Of a DNA stretch of 55,286 nt, positions 1 through 10,828 are shown piece after piece. The stretch lies in the NCBI GenBank assembly GCA_025201365.1, contig JAIXMF010000049.1, positions 1-55,286 on the forward strand, written 5' to 3'. This stretch comes from Syncephalis plumigaleata. Its lineage: Eukaryota > Zoopagomycota > Zoopagomycetes > Zoopagales > Piptocephalidaceae. Within the stretch, counting starts at the first letter, position 1. Every line of letters begins with the position of its first letter. Made by a program: the position numbers and the translations under genes. The notes beneath the pieces were generated by a model. It was not told the origin of the DNA and ran no database searches. It saw nothing but the letters and a program-made list of their open reading frames with translations.

Positions 1-854
1 GTCCCTGTTGTTGCTCTTATTATAATGTCTATCCGATGTAATCAAGATTGTCGTTGACTCATCGGCATTCGAGTCATATTTAATAATGACACATACGAGT
101 TGTTTATTGACAGATAACTAGACTAGAGATACTAAGCATAACCATGCGTCACTATTGAATAGTAATGCCATTGTGACTAATAGGATGAGTAAGTGCATAG
201 CAATATTGCCTATGGAAAATAGTACAATTGCACGGTGATAAGTTGACGCGACACTGATGATGCGCGTTGTATTATCACGCGTAGCACCACACTCTTTTCA
301 CAGTCGATAGTATGAACTGGTGTCACTCGAACTACTTTGCCATGACCTAAGCTATGTGTTTACACTACGGCAATAGTAGCTGCCACGTTGAGCAACACGA
401 GCAGTCGACTTGTCTTTACACTGCTCTTTCGGAATACCATTTCTTGGAGTAAACGATGATGACGATTTGGCAGTAATCATCTATGAGGTAAACCATATCA
501 ATAATACTATAATCGTATAACAAAAGACTTGCGTCATATCGTATGACATCCTTATCGTAGTATCAAGCAGCAGTATGTATGTATGTATGTATATTGATAT
601 CATTTCCTTTTTCAATCTTCAAAGGGGAGTTCGGTAGTTTACCCATGTTGACCCCTGGCATGACATATACAAGCCAATTAAAGCCATTCCAATATACTGG
701 TTAAACAGTGGATCGACCCTTGAGCATCCGTATTCCTACGTCATGCACGGTTACGGATTGGCTGTTGTTTGTCAAAAGTAAAAGCAGTATTCATACAAAG
801 CGCGTCCATGATGATATTTTACTCTTTCACATGAAAGCTCACCATTCCATTACT
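1..854. other. intergenic stretch, left end of window
   Basis: I see no gene here. The stretch is AT-rich and lacks long open frames or splice-linked exons. It holds a short (GTAT)n run near 574-590. The last part is presumably the promoter of the small secreted-protein gene that follows. Confidence 0.5.
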
Positions 855-864
855 TATAAATAAA
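855..864 (+). promoter_or_regulatory. TATA box of the microexon gene
   Basis: TATAAATAAA lies 141-150 nt before the chosen ATG at 1005. With transcription starting about 30 nt downstream, the ATG at 876 would sit at or before the transcript start, so the ATG at 1005 is the better start. Confidence 0.5.
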
Positions 865-1004
865 GCGTCGATCGCATGTCCAGTTTGTCTATCCATGTCA
901 AACATTCATTCATCTTGCACTCAACACCATTTAGCATTGCTACCACTGTTTTATATCATCATTGCAATCAGCTTACCATTCCATCATATCAAATCGACAT
1001 CAAC

Positions 1005-2270
1005 ATGAAGTTCTCTGCCGTTATTGCTATTGCCGTCGCCGTTGTCGCTCTCGCCAGTATGGTCGCCGTTGAAGCTAGTCCCGTCTTGGATCGTCGTGGT
1101 ATGTCTGGCTGTGACCCAATCAATTGATGTACTAATTGTAGTCTATTGTTTCATTGTCCACCGATGATTACCGATAGCTCGTAAGTTTACGTGTATTAAA
1201 TGGTTGTTTTGATATGCTAATCACGTTGCAATGGTTATTCTACCTATCAATTGATTAGCTAAATTCAGTAAGCTAGTTTATTGACCATAACAAGCACCAT
1301 GCTGATCATAGTATAATATTTACTCCACCTGCTAAATGGTCAGGTAAACCTGGTAAGCTATTCCATTGACTATAACAAATACCGTACTAATCATACTACA
1401 AATTGATTATATGTGATTACATTTACAAGCTTTTGTAAGTTCAAGCAATAATTGTAACGCATTGTATACTGATCACCATATGACGTGTAATCCGCGCATG
1501 TTCGTCTATACCAGTGGGTAAGTTGTCATTCTGATTTTAGCATACGCCGTACTAATTATCATATGGCACATGATTCACGTATACCTGAATACGATAGGGA
1601 GTAAGTCATCATTCTAGTTACGATGTATACGAGGTATTAATTACAATTATGGCGTATGATCCACGTATATTTGTGTCCGTATTAGGTGGTAAGTCACCAT
1701 TCTAATGGTAACGCATAGTCTATCAATTGTAATCTGAAATATATTCTTTACGTTCGCTTGTTTACAGAATAGTGTAAGCTGTCATTCTAATGACGTCGAA
1801 TGATGTACTAATTACGATGTGACATATGGTCCCGTATGGCTGTGCGTAGCAAGATGTAAGTGACTATTCTAATTGTTACCAGCAACGTGCTAATTGTAAG
1901 TTGAAATGCACTCCACGCATGTTTGTAAACGATAGAAAGTAAGCTATCATCTCGGCTGTAATGCATCGTAAAGTACTTACATTAGACTATTATGACCATC
2001 GATTTGCGTATATTTGTGCACGATAGCTTGTAAGTCAATATTCCGATCGTAATACATGCGGTACTAACAAACTATAACGCATGATCTACGCATATTTATC
2101 CATAACAGTGGGCAAGTTAATGTTTCGGGCTTACCATATAATGCGCTAATAATGATATCGTACATGATTTACGTATATTTACGCATAATAGGAAGTAAGT
2201 CGACACACCCCACTGTGATACAAACGTACTAATTACAGTATGGATTGCATCACTCATACAGGGACTTTAA
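1005..2270 (+). CDS. secreted mini-protein encoded by one exon plus many microexons
   Basis: Unrecognised gene. Exon 1 (1005-1098) encodes a textbook signal peptide (MKFSAVIAIAVAVVALASM..., cleavage near VEA-SP) followed by DRR, a Kex2-like dibasic site. It ends at a gtatgt 5' splice site. Downstream are 14 tiny segments, each between an AG and a gtaag-type site: 1178-1180, 1259-1267, 1344-1352, 1430-1434, 1515-1517, 1598-1600, 1686-1688, 1768-1773, 1850-1855, 1936-1938, 2027-2029, 2109-2111, 2192-2194 and 2262-2273. Read in order they stay open and add 22 residues after DRR, beginning APKFSK and ending KLWEGL, with a TAA at 2268-2270. The product would be a 53-aa secreted peptide precursor. 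A last exon from 2325 would then be 3' UTR. The signal-peptide exon is solid; the splicing of the microexons is inference. The alternative is one long intron carrying a minisatellite full of decoy splice sites. Confidence 0.5.
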
Positions 2271-2324
2271 ATGGTGAGTAATTAACTATAGGATTGTACT
2301 CATACTAATCCATTACGATTACAG
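1099..2324 (+). repeat. tandem array of about 15 intron-like units, period 79-91 bp
   Basis: Donor sites occur at 1099 (gtatgt), 1181, 1268, 1353, 1435, 1518, 1601, 1689, 1774, 1856, 1939, 2030, 2112 (a GC-type donor, gcaagt), 2195 and 2274 (gtgagt), almost all spaced 82-88 nt. Each unit repeats the same order: gtaagt, a cattctaat-like stretch, a tactaat-like branch site, a catgatycacgtat-like stretch, then cgatag, cag or similar, and the microexon. The branch-site to AG distance is near 47 nt in most units, against roughly 10-25 nt in ordinary introns of this window. Units are diverged but clearly homologous, so the array grew by tandem duplication of an intron plus a tiny exon. Confidence 0.8.
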
Positions 2325-2700
2325 AACAAGGCAAGGACACCATCAAGTAGATATTATAGGTATTCAAGTCAAGAATGAATTGGTGCAAGACCCTTTAGTG
2401 TCCATGCCATTCAAGTCATTATTCCTTGGTACAACAACAAACATATCTACAAGCTCATTATTCAATTATTTATTGAATAAATATGTCCTATTCTAAGCAT
2501 TATAATCATTGCTTCATTCTACTTTAGAAATACACACACACAACTATTGTTAACATGAAAACATAGAATGTTGATGATGTTAAGTTATACGATTTACTAA
2601 ATGAAAAATGGACCACTCTAATAATGTTATTTACATTGAATAAATCAATGAATATAAAAAGGAATAATGACTACTGCTACGCTCTCCTTAGCACGCTTGT
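2325..2700. other. terminal exon / 3' region of the microexon gene
   Basis: A normal-looking acceptor (tactaat branch, then attacag at 2324) opens a final exon. In the frame followed above it is untranslated. In another frame it would read NEQGKDTIK and stop, but that frame meets a stop inside the 1768-1773 microexon. AATAAA-like sequence near 2476 may serve for polyadenylation. Confidence 0.35.
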
Positions 2701-3980
2701 TTATAGATTCAATACCATCCAACCGCTAAGCACTAGACCGGTCATCGAGATGATGGTCACGGTCGAGCTTGCACTGCCGAATGGTGCGTGTACGGAGCTA
2801 GCGGTATTCGCGTCATCACCTGCTGTAGCACCCATTTTCTTAGTACCTGGCACTACTACCAATTGCGTAGGCGTTACCACCACGAGTTGAGTTCCACTCG
2901 TAATCGTGCTGGGAGGTTTACGGATGGTGAGCGAGCCATCGGTACCAGATGTGGTCGTGGAACCATCCTTACCAATGCTGGAGGTAGGTGTGGATGGACT
3001 ACTGTTGTTGTCCGAGTCGGATGAGGATGGCTTGCCACCACTGCTAGTACTGGTGCTAGTGCTAGTGCTGCTGCTACTAGAGCTACTGCTGCTGCTGCTA
3101 CTGCTACCATTACCGCTGTCGGAAGCCGATGCCGAAGGACTTGGATTGCCTGACGATGGTGCGTCTTTCTTGTCACCTATATTAGATAAAGGTACATTTT
3201 GTCCATTGGTAAGTTGGGATAGAACATTGTTTGTAGTAGATATCGCACCATTGTTATTGGCATTTTTAGAAGAGTCCGTAGTACTCTTATTGTCACCACC
3301 ACTACCAGAAGTACTAGTGGTAGTAGTGGATGTGGAGGTGGTGCCTGCACCTAAAGATGGAACTATGAGTGGAATGAACAGAAAAGAGCACACACACACT
3401 ACAATCAATCAACACGAATATCAAAAATGCTCACATCCTTTTCCTTTCCCATTTAGTTGTGGTACACTACTAATGATGTTCGCAACGAGAATGACCCGTG
3501 ACACATCATTTCTTATTCATAGATCGACATCCATTCTAGGTGACAATCAATGATTAAAGAATAGAATAGAATGAATGAACATGATATGCTTGTCATTTAT
3601 AATGAGTATCCTATTAGCAACCACATCCATTCATACTACTATTCTCTATCACATGCATGTGGTGTGTGTGTGCCATGAACACATGTCACAGTTGAACATG
3701 ATCAATCATTCTATTCACATAATTGCCAAGGCCATTGATACGCGTGTCATTTTTATCCCTTATTCTCGCTCCTCTTTAGATAGACAATCATTATCCTCTA
3801 TCTAAGAGGAGTGTAGGTGTGTGTGGCTATAGAAGAATGACGTTACTTACCAGCTTTATCCTTCAACAATGAATCGAGAAATCCTTTGTTCTCTTGTGGT
3901 ACAGCTTCAGTAATACTGACAGCCGTAAGAGCCACCACAAGCAAACCGATCATGGCAAGGGTACGAGTTGAGAAATGCAT
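2701..3980 (-). CDS. GPI-anchored Ser/Thr-rich cell-wall protein
   Basis: Two exons, 3980-3851 and 3350-2701, joined across a 500-nt intron (gtaagtaacg to ccatctttag) give 259 aa. The N-terminus (MHFSTRTLAMIGLLVVALTA) is a signal peptide. The middle is a low-complexity Ser/Thr/Gly/Asp region with poly-Ser and ST repeats, a likely O-mannosylation stalk. The C-terminus (SSTVTIISMTGLVLSGWMV) is hydrophobic after a small-residue omega-site region, as in GPI signals. The role is presumably structural at the plasma membrane or cell wall; no catalytic domain is visible. The intron is several times longer than others here, so a missed small exon is possible. An in-frame TTG at 3408 is not a credible start. 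Confidence 0.75.
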
Positions 3981-4093
3981 GTTGATAGTTGGAGTATCAC
4001 GCTGACGACGATAGAAAGCAGAACGTAGAACTGTATGGAATGATGGTGTGTGTACGTGTATAGGAAAGTCGGAACGAGAGAATGAAAGCGCTG

Positions 4094-4101
4094 TTTATAT
4101 A
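4094..4101 (-). promoter_or_regulatory. TATA box of the GPI-anchored protein gene
   Basis: Reads TATATAAA on the minus strand, 114 nt upstream of the ATG at 3980. Confidence 0.5.
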
Positions 4102-5584
4102 TCTCGATGAACGGATAGATAGAGTGGGTTAATCCTAGGGAACGCTGCGTGTACGTGTACGTGTGTGCTTTAGTAGATGCTAATGTGATGGATAGTGACG
4201 TTGTGAATATAAATGAAATAAAAGGTGAGAATGGCTCGCTTCTTCCTTATCAAAGATACACCTAATAGATGCAGCAGTAATAAAGATAGTAGTAGTAGTA
4301 GTAGTAGTAGCAGTAGTGGGAAAAAAGCTGAAATGCAATGAATATGCGAGGATAAAGCAGCTCAAAAGCAATGGGTTGCTTTATAAGTGTACGAGGTAAC
4401 GAGATAGTGAGATGGTGTGATAGGGAAGGGAAAAAAACACGGAGTATCGGCATTCTATTTATGGCTGTCGCGCTACAAAGCCGAAACGTGCAATGCTCCT
4501 CACCATGAAGCATTTTTCATCGCTTTTTACTGTATTACCGGTTTAGGATGAGTACATACGGTTATCATCATTCTATGGCACGCACTGATGTTTGTATGTG
4601 TGCTCATCCGCCTTGTATCCTTGACTCATTTGTTCATCTGTCTTCAGGTGAAATTACTCACACTCTCACATACAACGCAGTCATCAGGTTGAAGTCAACC
4701 GCACAAAGGTGTCGGCGCATATCTATCCGTATCCACCTCATAGGACGGCCTTGTCATTGTAATAGCCGATATTTGTTTGCCTATCAAAATAGCAATTTGA
4801 TATATGAATTGGCCTTATACTAAATGAATAAATTACTCGTGAAATAGAATGACACTGTGATGCATTGATTATCCAGCAAAGAGAAACAACACGCCATTAT
4901 TGCCATGTGTATTCCTAAACACTGCTATAAGCAGATAACCAGTGACTTTAGCAGTGTGAACTGGTTTTCCCTTTTCTACACGCGTATATGGAATAGAACA
5001 AGTAAAAACTATCAATGGGCATCCAGATCGATATAGTAATCCCGCATGGCTCTATGACAGAATACAACGAGAGAGAGAGAGAGAAAACGCTTGACATTCT
5101 ACTATAAAGTTCTTTTTTGTATGATTTGTACCCATTGAGTAGCAGTTTAACATACACACATGACACCATTACTATCGTGTCTATGTACTTGCCTACCAAT
5201 CTAGCTTGTTTTCTCCCGATATTTCCTGTATATTGTCTGACATTCCAGTCTCTCGCATAACCCCTCTTCCCTCCCCGAATAGCCATTGTTGAAACAACCG
5301 TAACAATCAACGTGTACTGTTTCATTGAAATACGCGTTAGATATCATCTATCATGTACTAGTGGTAGCCATGTGGTCTAAGCCCATTTAGACATGATAAA
5401 ACAAAACACAACAAGCACACATATTGATTCAGTATATCCAATAGATTTCGCGATTTATTACGGCTAGTAGCCAGTTGCCAATCATTCACTCATTCATGCA
5501 CACATGTACACGTACATACGCAATAGAGTTGCACTTCCATTGGTGTCTAGTGGATCTACTCGGTAATTACACTCGGTGGTGTGC
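4102..5584. other. gene-poor stretch
   Basis: No supported gene. It holds a (TAG)n microsatellite near 4288-4312, a (GA)n run near 5070-5083, and scattered short open frames without domain or splice support (for example a 91-codon frame from 4548). Confidence 0.4.
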
Positions 5585-7309
5585 TTAGGCCGTAGCGGTA
5601 GATTTACCACCAGATCGCTTCTTGTTCTTCTTCTTCTTCTTGGCAAGTGTTTGAGCCAATAGAGTGTTGATCGTTTCATCTTCAATCTTGTGCTCGGACT
5701 GAATGACTGACGTATCCAAAGCGGGATTAGTGGTGATGCGTACTGGTCCATTGGCCGTGACAAACACGGTGTATTGCACTTGAGCCACAATGTCACCTAT
5801 ACATGACAATGATTAATAACGATTATTATTACAATATTGCTGCTACTACTTACCAGATTTCTCGGTAAAGATTGGATATGGATAGATGACACCAGTCTTG
5901 GTACATTCAGTAATGGCCAAACGTGCCTTGTTGCTATCCTCGAGTGCACTATTACAAACGTGTACGTGTCAGCTATCTCACTGCTAGACTAGTCGTCGTC
6001 ATTTCATATGCAACTTCTTACCGTAGCGTGAATGGGAAGTTGCCAAACTTTTGCTTAACTTCACTCACAAGGACACGGGAGGCTGCCACCTTAAGTTGAT
6101 AGTTGTTGTCGGTCTTTTTGTAGATGGTAGTACGCAATTCAGATGGACGAGCCTATTATATCATTTGATTAGTATTCGGCTCTACACTCTACTAGTGTAT
6201 TCACGATTGATTACCTTGCCATCACCTGACGACATGATCATATCGATGCAGTAAACCTCGCCAGCCTCAAGGGTTTGCTCCTTATAGTCACGACGTTGTT
6301 GTTCATTGGGGTTAAGCATGATGTTCTTCTCGCCATCCACTTGATTTTGCTCTTGTTGATACGACATCATACCTAATAAATAAAAGCATACTTGTTACTA
6401 TTATTTGCCGACCACTCATCAATCAATGTCATTACCCTCGACTGCCTTGACCTTGTAGGCATCAGCAATCTTGTCAATGGTTTCGGTGATTTCCTTGTTC
6501 TAATAGATTGAAGAATATAAGTTGGTTGTTGCAACCACAACAATTTGCATTCATCATGTACTTACGCTACGACCTGGTGTCATCATACGTAGAACGGCTT
6601 CACCAGCCATGTAAGCAGCTGTGATAACATCAGCCTTGGCACCAGTAACTGGATTGCTCTATAATAATACTATTGTTAGTATTACATTCGATATATAGTC
6701 TAATATTACCTCAGAGGCACCAACCACCACGGTGTGACCGGTCATGGCACTGAATCCATCAATCTGAGCACCCAATACACTATGTAACAATCATTAGACA
6801 CTAGACAAAAGATGTACTCGTTGACTACTTACATCTTCAATACATCGCCTTCAGCAATAACAGTGTTGGCCTCGGCATCAGTAGCCAATGGGTTCAAGTG
6901 ACACACCAAGTGATTAGGCGTGATGGTAGTAGGGAAGGCAACACCTAAGCCCATACATATTGATTGGTTATACACCGTGACAATGACTGACATAGCGACG
7001 CATCGATGCACTTACTCTTGTGGATTTTGCCTTTGGTGTAGACACCCTTCAGTTCATTGGTAATAAACTCGTCGCCCAACTTGCACACGTCGATCAGTTT
7101 AGCGTCAGCCACACAAGCTTCAATCACTTTGGCCAAAGCACCTATAATAGCAATAAGGTAGAAACAGCATAAACATAAAGCATAATAGACGTAGTCAAGT
7201 GCCACTTACGATTGGCAATATCGGCTGCCTTGGTGTACTTGGTAACAACGTCCGAGTTGTTAATAGTAGTGTCTACCGGAGTAGTATCGGATTTTTCCAC
7301 GGTCGACAT
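5585..7309 (-). CDS. PA2G4: PA2G4 / EBP1-type proliferation-associated protein (MetAP fold)
   Basis: Ten exons (7309-7210, 7141-7016, 6944-6833, 6779-6710, 6658-6566, 6499-6436, 6372-6215, 6152-6022, 5948-5854, 5796-5585) close in frame to 386 aa; human PA2G4 has 394. The order of blocks matches the family: DVVTKYTKAADIANRALAKV, KSVAFPTTITPNHLVCHLNP, KIVLGAQIDGF, SNPVTGAKADVITAAY, DGEKNIMLNP, RTTIYKK, FPFTLRALED, NGPVRITTNP, and a Lys-rich tail (KKKKKNKKR) of the kind used for nucleolar/ribosome targeting. Family members have a methionine-aminopeptidase fold without peptidase activity and bind at the ribosome exit tunnel; the S. pombe homolog was described as a curved-DNA-binding protein. The start at 7309 is the only sensible ATG. 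It is divergent from ITPA across 346 bp. Confidence 0.95.
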
Positions 7310-7655
7310 GATCAAAACAAGCGTTTACGGAATACGAATAAACGCGTACAGATAGACGGGTAGTAGCAAACACCAACAGAACGTAAGGTGTACAAGCAAG
7401 TAAACAAGAAAGACAAGAAAGAAGGAGCAAGATTAGCAAGATCAACACGTCTGGTTCTTTTTTTGCTGCTATTGTAGCTAGAAAAAAAGAAAGAGAGAAA
7501 GAGGAAAAGCGTATCTGAACGTGTAGTGTGCGTCAGAGTGAGTGAATAAGTGAAAAAGGGTGGGGTTACTATCGACAGTTAATAAACTATAAGCATACCA
7601 TGATATGCATCATTATTATTATTGTTGTTATTTTCTCTTGCTCTAACCGTTCGAT
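7310..7655. promoter_or_regulatory. divergent promoter region, PA2G4 / ITPA
   Basis: 346 bp between two divergent start codons, containing T- and GA-rich tracts (agaaaaaaagaaagagagaaagagg near 7480). It must hold both promoters; I see no clean TATA box. Confidence 0.45.
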
Positions 7656-8622
7656 ATGTCCACTGTTCCGATACTGCGTACGTTGACGTTCGTCACTGGC
7701 AACAAGAATAAACTGGCCGAAGTCAAGGCCACACTGGATGGCATCATCAATGTGGTATCGGCTAAAGTAGACTGTAAGTCTATACGGATATCATGTTGTA
7801 GCACTACACTGATATATTCTTTCCTGTAGTACCTGAATTACAAGGTGATCCACGAACTATTGCAGAAGAGAAATGTCGTCTAGCTGCCCAACAGGTATTG
7901 CACACTAACAACTGTTACCATGTCACTACAGTAGTTCTAATAATAAACGCGTAATATCTAGGTGAATGGTCCAGTTATCACTGAAGATACATGTCTATGC
8001 TTTAACGCTCTCAACGGCTTACCTGGTCCTTATGTGTACGTGATCATGCTGCAGCTGTAGCAATCATGTATCATTGATTAATTGAACGTCATTGCTTTAT
8101 TGATATAGGAAATGGTTCATGGATAAGATTGGTCATGATGGTAAGTGAAGATAAACACGTCAACAGTCAAGTATCATAATATGTTATACGATATGTGATA
8201 CACTAGGGTTGAATCGTATATTAGCGGGATACGAGGATAAGTCTGCCTACGCACTCTGCACATTTGGCTATTGTCCCGGTCCCAATGAGGATCCGATCAT
8301 CTTTGAAGGCCGTTGTCCGGTAATGACCTACCCTATTACGATAATATTATTACTTATACTTCTCATTGTTGTACCATAGGGTCGTATTGTACCTGCTCGT
8401 GGACCATCTAATTTCGGTTGGGATCCAATATTTGAGCCTACTGGTTACCAACAAACGTAAGTCACTTGACATGCATTACAAGCAATATTAGTAATATGAT
8501 TATGTGCTCTTGTAACATTTAGCTTTGCCGAAATGCCATTATCGATTAAACTCGAGATCTCGCATCGCTCTCGTGCATTGGATGCATTAAAAGATTACTT
8601 TGCTCAAGCTGACAATGTTTAA
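7656..8622 (+). CDS. HAM1: inosine triphosphate pyrophosphatase (HAM1/ITPA)
   Basis: Seven exons (7656-7773, 7830-7894, 7962-8035, 8109-8140, 8207-8319, 8380-8456, 8523-8622) give 192 aa, the usual size. The enzyme hydrolyses ITP, dITP and XTP to the monophosphate and pyrophosphate, cleaning the nucleotide pool. Visible family motifs are TGNKNK at residues 14-19 (phosphate binding), [24 protein letters not shown] (substrate pocket with acidic residues), [20 protein letters not shown], and the C-terminal SHRSRAL. Exon 4 is only 32 nt. No oddities. Confidence 0.96.
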
Positions 8623-8719
8623 ACAAATAAATCATTATCATCATGCCATGACTATACTGTAAATTACGAAGCTCATTTTTATTATTTTACTACTGCTTCT
8701 GCTTCTGCTTCTACAGTCA

Positions 8720-10080
8720 TTACTCGTCCTCGTCCAAATCGCCTAAATCTTCCTCTGCGAACAAGTCTTCATCGACCTTAAGCGATGCTACACCAGATGC
8801 CACACCGTCTACGACTGCATCCTGCGGTGATTTACCCTTCGCCGCACTGATAAGCTGATCCTCGTCAGCCTTTTCTTGTTCTGCTCGCATACCCGCGAGA
8901 TCAAATGCATCGTCATCATCCTCGTTCCATTCGCCGTCATTAATAAGATCCGGATTAAAGTCGAACAATTCACGACCGGACATTTGAAGTGATTTACCGG
9001 CTTTGAACGCAGCCTCCTTCTTTTGACGTGCGTCCTTCTCCTCGGCTTCCTTACGCTCTTTACGCGATTTCTTCCATGCTGTGAAGGTCTCCCAGGTCAC
9101 CGGTGTAAGATTAGAACCCAATTTATGACGCTAATCATGTACATGCCATTAGATTCCATATAATAACATTAATAATAACAATAATTACCTCAGTCTCCAA
9201 GAATTCCTCAAGTGTAATCTTATCTTTCTCTTCATCCTCTTTACGCTGTTGCTTCGATTTCAATACGAAACCAGGTGGCAACGCATGTCGATAAATACAT
9301 TTAGCGCCTATCATGTATTATTCATAAATATGTATATATGTATATGTATAATACGCGAAACAATCACTCACCATTAGGACATTCCCAGAACCAACCGTAT
9401 TTTCCATTATCGATAGCTTCCAAAAAGTATTTGCATACAATATCCGTTGTGGTACGTGGATTACCATGCTTACTGAGTACCACCTTCTCCAGCTTACTCT
9501 GATCCCAAGTATCCATCGTGTCTATTCGTTGTCAATATTAGCATTACCATTCTGCTTCTCTTGTCACGCATCATTACCTTCTTCCTTGTTGCCACGCTTA
9601 TCGGTATACAAATCGATCTTGTCACGCTTACGACCAACATTAGGATCGTGCGAGAATCGACACTTGTCTCCTTTAGCACAGTGGCCATTCTTAAAGTTGA
9701 CACAGTATACGGTCTTGGGATCCGTGCCAAATGGTACCTTCTGCTGTATTTGAGCCACTTTGAATAGCTCGGCCAACTCGGCCTTACGCGCAGCTTCCGC
9801 TTCCTTCTTACGCTCTTGCTCCTTCTTACGCTGCTCCTTCTCTAGCTAATAACACACAGGTATTAGTACTCGTAGTAATCTCGATAGAGTCATCGATAGC
9901 ATCACTTGCCATTTCCTTTCGATTACCCGACACCTCCACTTGTTGCTTCACTTGTTGGACATATCGATTAACTTTAGACGACCGATTCTTATTCTTCAAG
10001 CCAAATGTTTTGTCATCGATAATCTTGGCCTTCTCCTTCTTGACCGACTTGTCTCCCTTGCCTGCTTTCTTTGGCGGCAT
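8720..10080 (-). CDS. TMA46: DRG-family regulatory protein, Tma46/ZC3H15 type (CCCH zinc fingers)
   Basis: Five exons (10080-9910, 9845-9578, 9521-9372, 9307-9189, 9130-8720) give 372 aa. The N-terminus is Lys-rich ([12 protein letters not shown]) and a charged helix precedes two CCCH fingers: C-x7-C-x5-C-x3-H in [20 protein letters not shown], and a second ending [19 protein letters not shown]. The DFRP segment ([20 protein letters not shown]) and an acidic tail ([11 protein letters not shown]) follow. In yeast, Tma46 binds and stabilises the GTPase Rbg1 on translating ribosomes, and the partner gene DRG1/RBG1 lies 750 bp upstream in this window on the same strand. Intron 1 (9909-9846) is a GC-AG intron (gcaagt). 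The ATG at 10080 matches the conserved MPPKK start. Confidence 0.94.
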
Positions 10081-10418
10081 ATTGATCAATGAATCCGTTA
10101 ATAAATGTAGGTAATAATAGCAAACTATATGTCGATGTCTTTAGTCGAATTGCAACGACACCGAAAAGTGTAAAAACAACAAGAACTCACAAAGTAGAAT
10201 TGGCAGAAAAGTCCGTATGTAAAAACTGTAAACTTGTACTAAATAGATGAGCACATCATTATTACAACCACTCCTGCTACGTGTTGCCACATCTTTTATC
10301 TTGCTACTTTCACTACAAGTACACTGCCAGGATAGTCATTGTCTAAAAGACACGCTACTGCACTGCCATCTTTATTGTTACTGCTACATTACTCATTCAC
10401 AGGTAGTCTACCATAGCA
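10081..10418. promoter_or_regulatory. divergent promoter region, TMA46 / OST4
   Basis: Gap between the divergent TMA46 and OST4 genes. I see no other gene. Confidence 0.4.
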
Positions 10419-10426
10419 TATAAAAG
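10419..10426 (+). promoter_or_regulatory. TATA box of OST4
   Basis: TATAAAAG lies 75 nt before the OST4 ATG. Confidence 0.5.
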
Positions 10427-10500
10427 TAGATGTAGACACTAATAGCGTATATATACCATACTCATCGTACTTGTTATAGGAAGAAACACACACTTACAAA

Positions 10501-10614
10501 ATGATGTCTGATGGCCAACTCACCGCGTTCTGCAATCTATTGGGTGCTACCGTTGTCTTTCTAATTATATTGTATCATTTCATTTCAGTGAATGCAAAGA
10601 CAAAACAAGGATAA
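10501..10614 (+). CDS. OST4: oligosaccharyltransferase subunit OST4 (37 aa)
   Basis: A single 38-codon frame beginning MMSDGQLTAFCNLLGATVV and ending NAKTKQG. It lines up residue by residue with OST4 proteins (the family pattern is M-I-[ST]-D-x-Q-L, then LG, one TM helix, then LYH). OST4 is a one-helix membrane subunit that holds the catalytic STT3 subunit in the ER oligosaccharyltransferase complex during N-glycosylation. Length equals the family norm (36-37 aa), no intron is needed, and a TATA box sits upstream. It is easily missed because of its size. The glycosylation gene ALG11 is also in this window but is not close. Confidence 0.9.
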   Translation: MMSDGQLTAFCNLLGATVVFLIILYHFISVNAKTKQG

Positions 10615-10828
10615 ACATTGAATAGTAGTAATTGTCGTCGTAATAGGAGATAATAACCCATCCGCGAGTTTTATTGTGAATGTTATTACGTGTATATTGA
10701 TATACACACACCGGGAAACAACTAGGATGCTGACGATGACGATTATTATACTCTACAAATGAATACACGCGTATTAATAATAGGCAGATAAAGAGTGACT
10801 ATGTCACTAAGTAATAAAACACTTTAAC

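Noticed and set aside
876-1004. Upstream in-frame ATG at 876 extending the secreted protein by 43 residues
   Set aside because: It lies only about 15-20 nt after the TATA box, so it is probably outside the transcript, and the signal peptide begins cleanly at 1005.
1099-2324. CRISPR-like or ordinary satellite reading of the 82-bp array
   Set aside because: Units are diverged, contain no identical repeats with unique spacers, and every unit keeps donor, branch and acceptor signals in order, so splicing-related repeats fit better.
2906-3553. Plus-strand open frame rich in Leu/Val opposite the GPI protein
   Set aside because: Antisense shadow of the Ser/Thr-rich repeats of the minus-strand gene; no splice or domain support.
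4548-4823. 91-codon open frame in the 4-5.5 kb gap
   Set aside because: No recognisable motif, no upstream promoter signal and no linked exons; compatible with chance.
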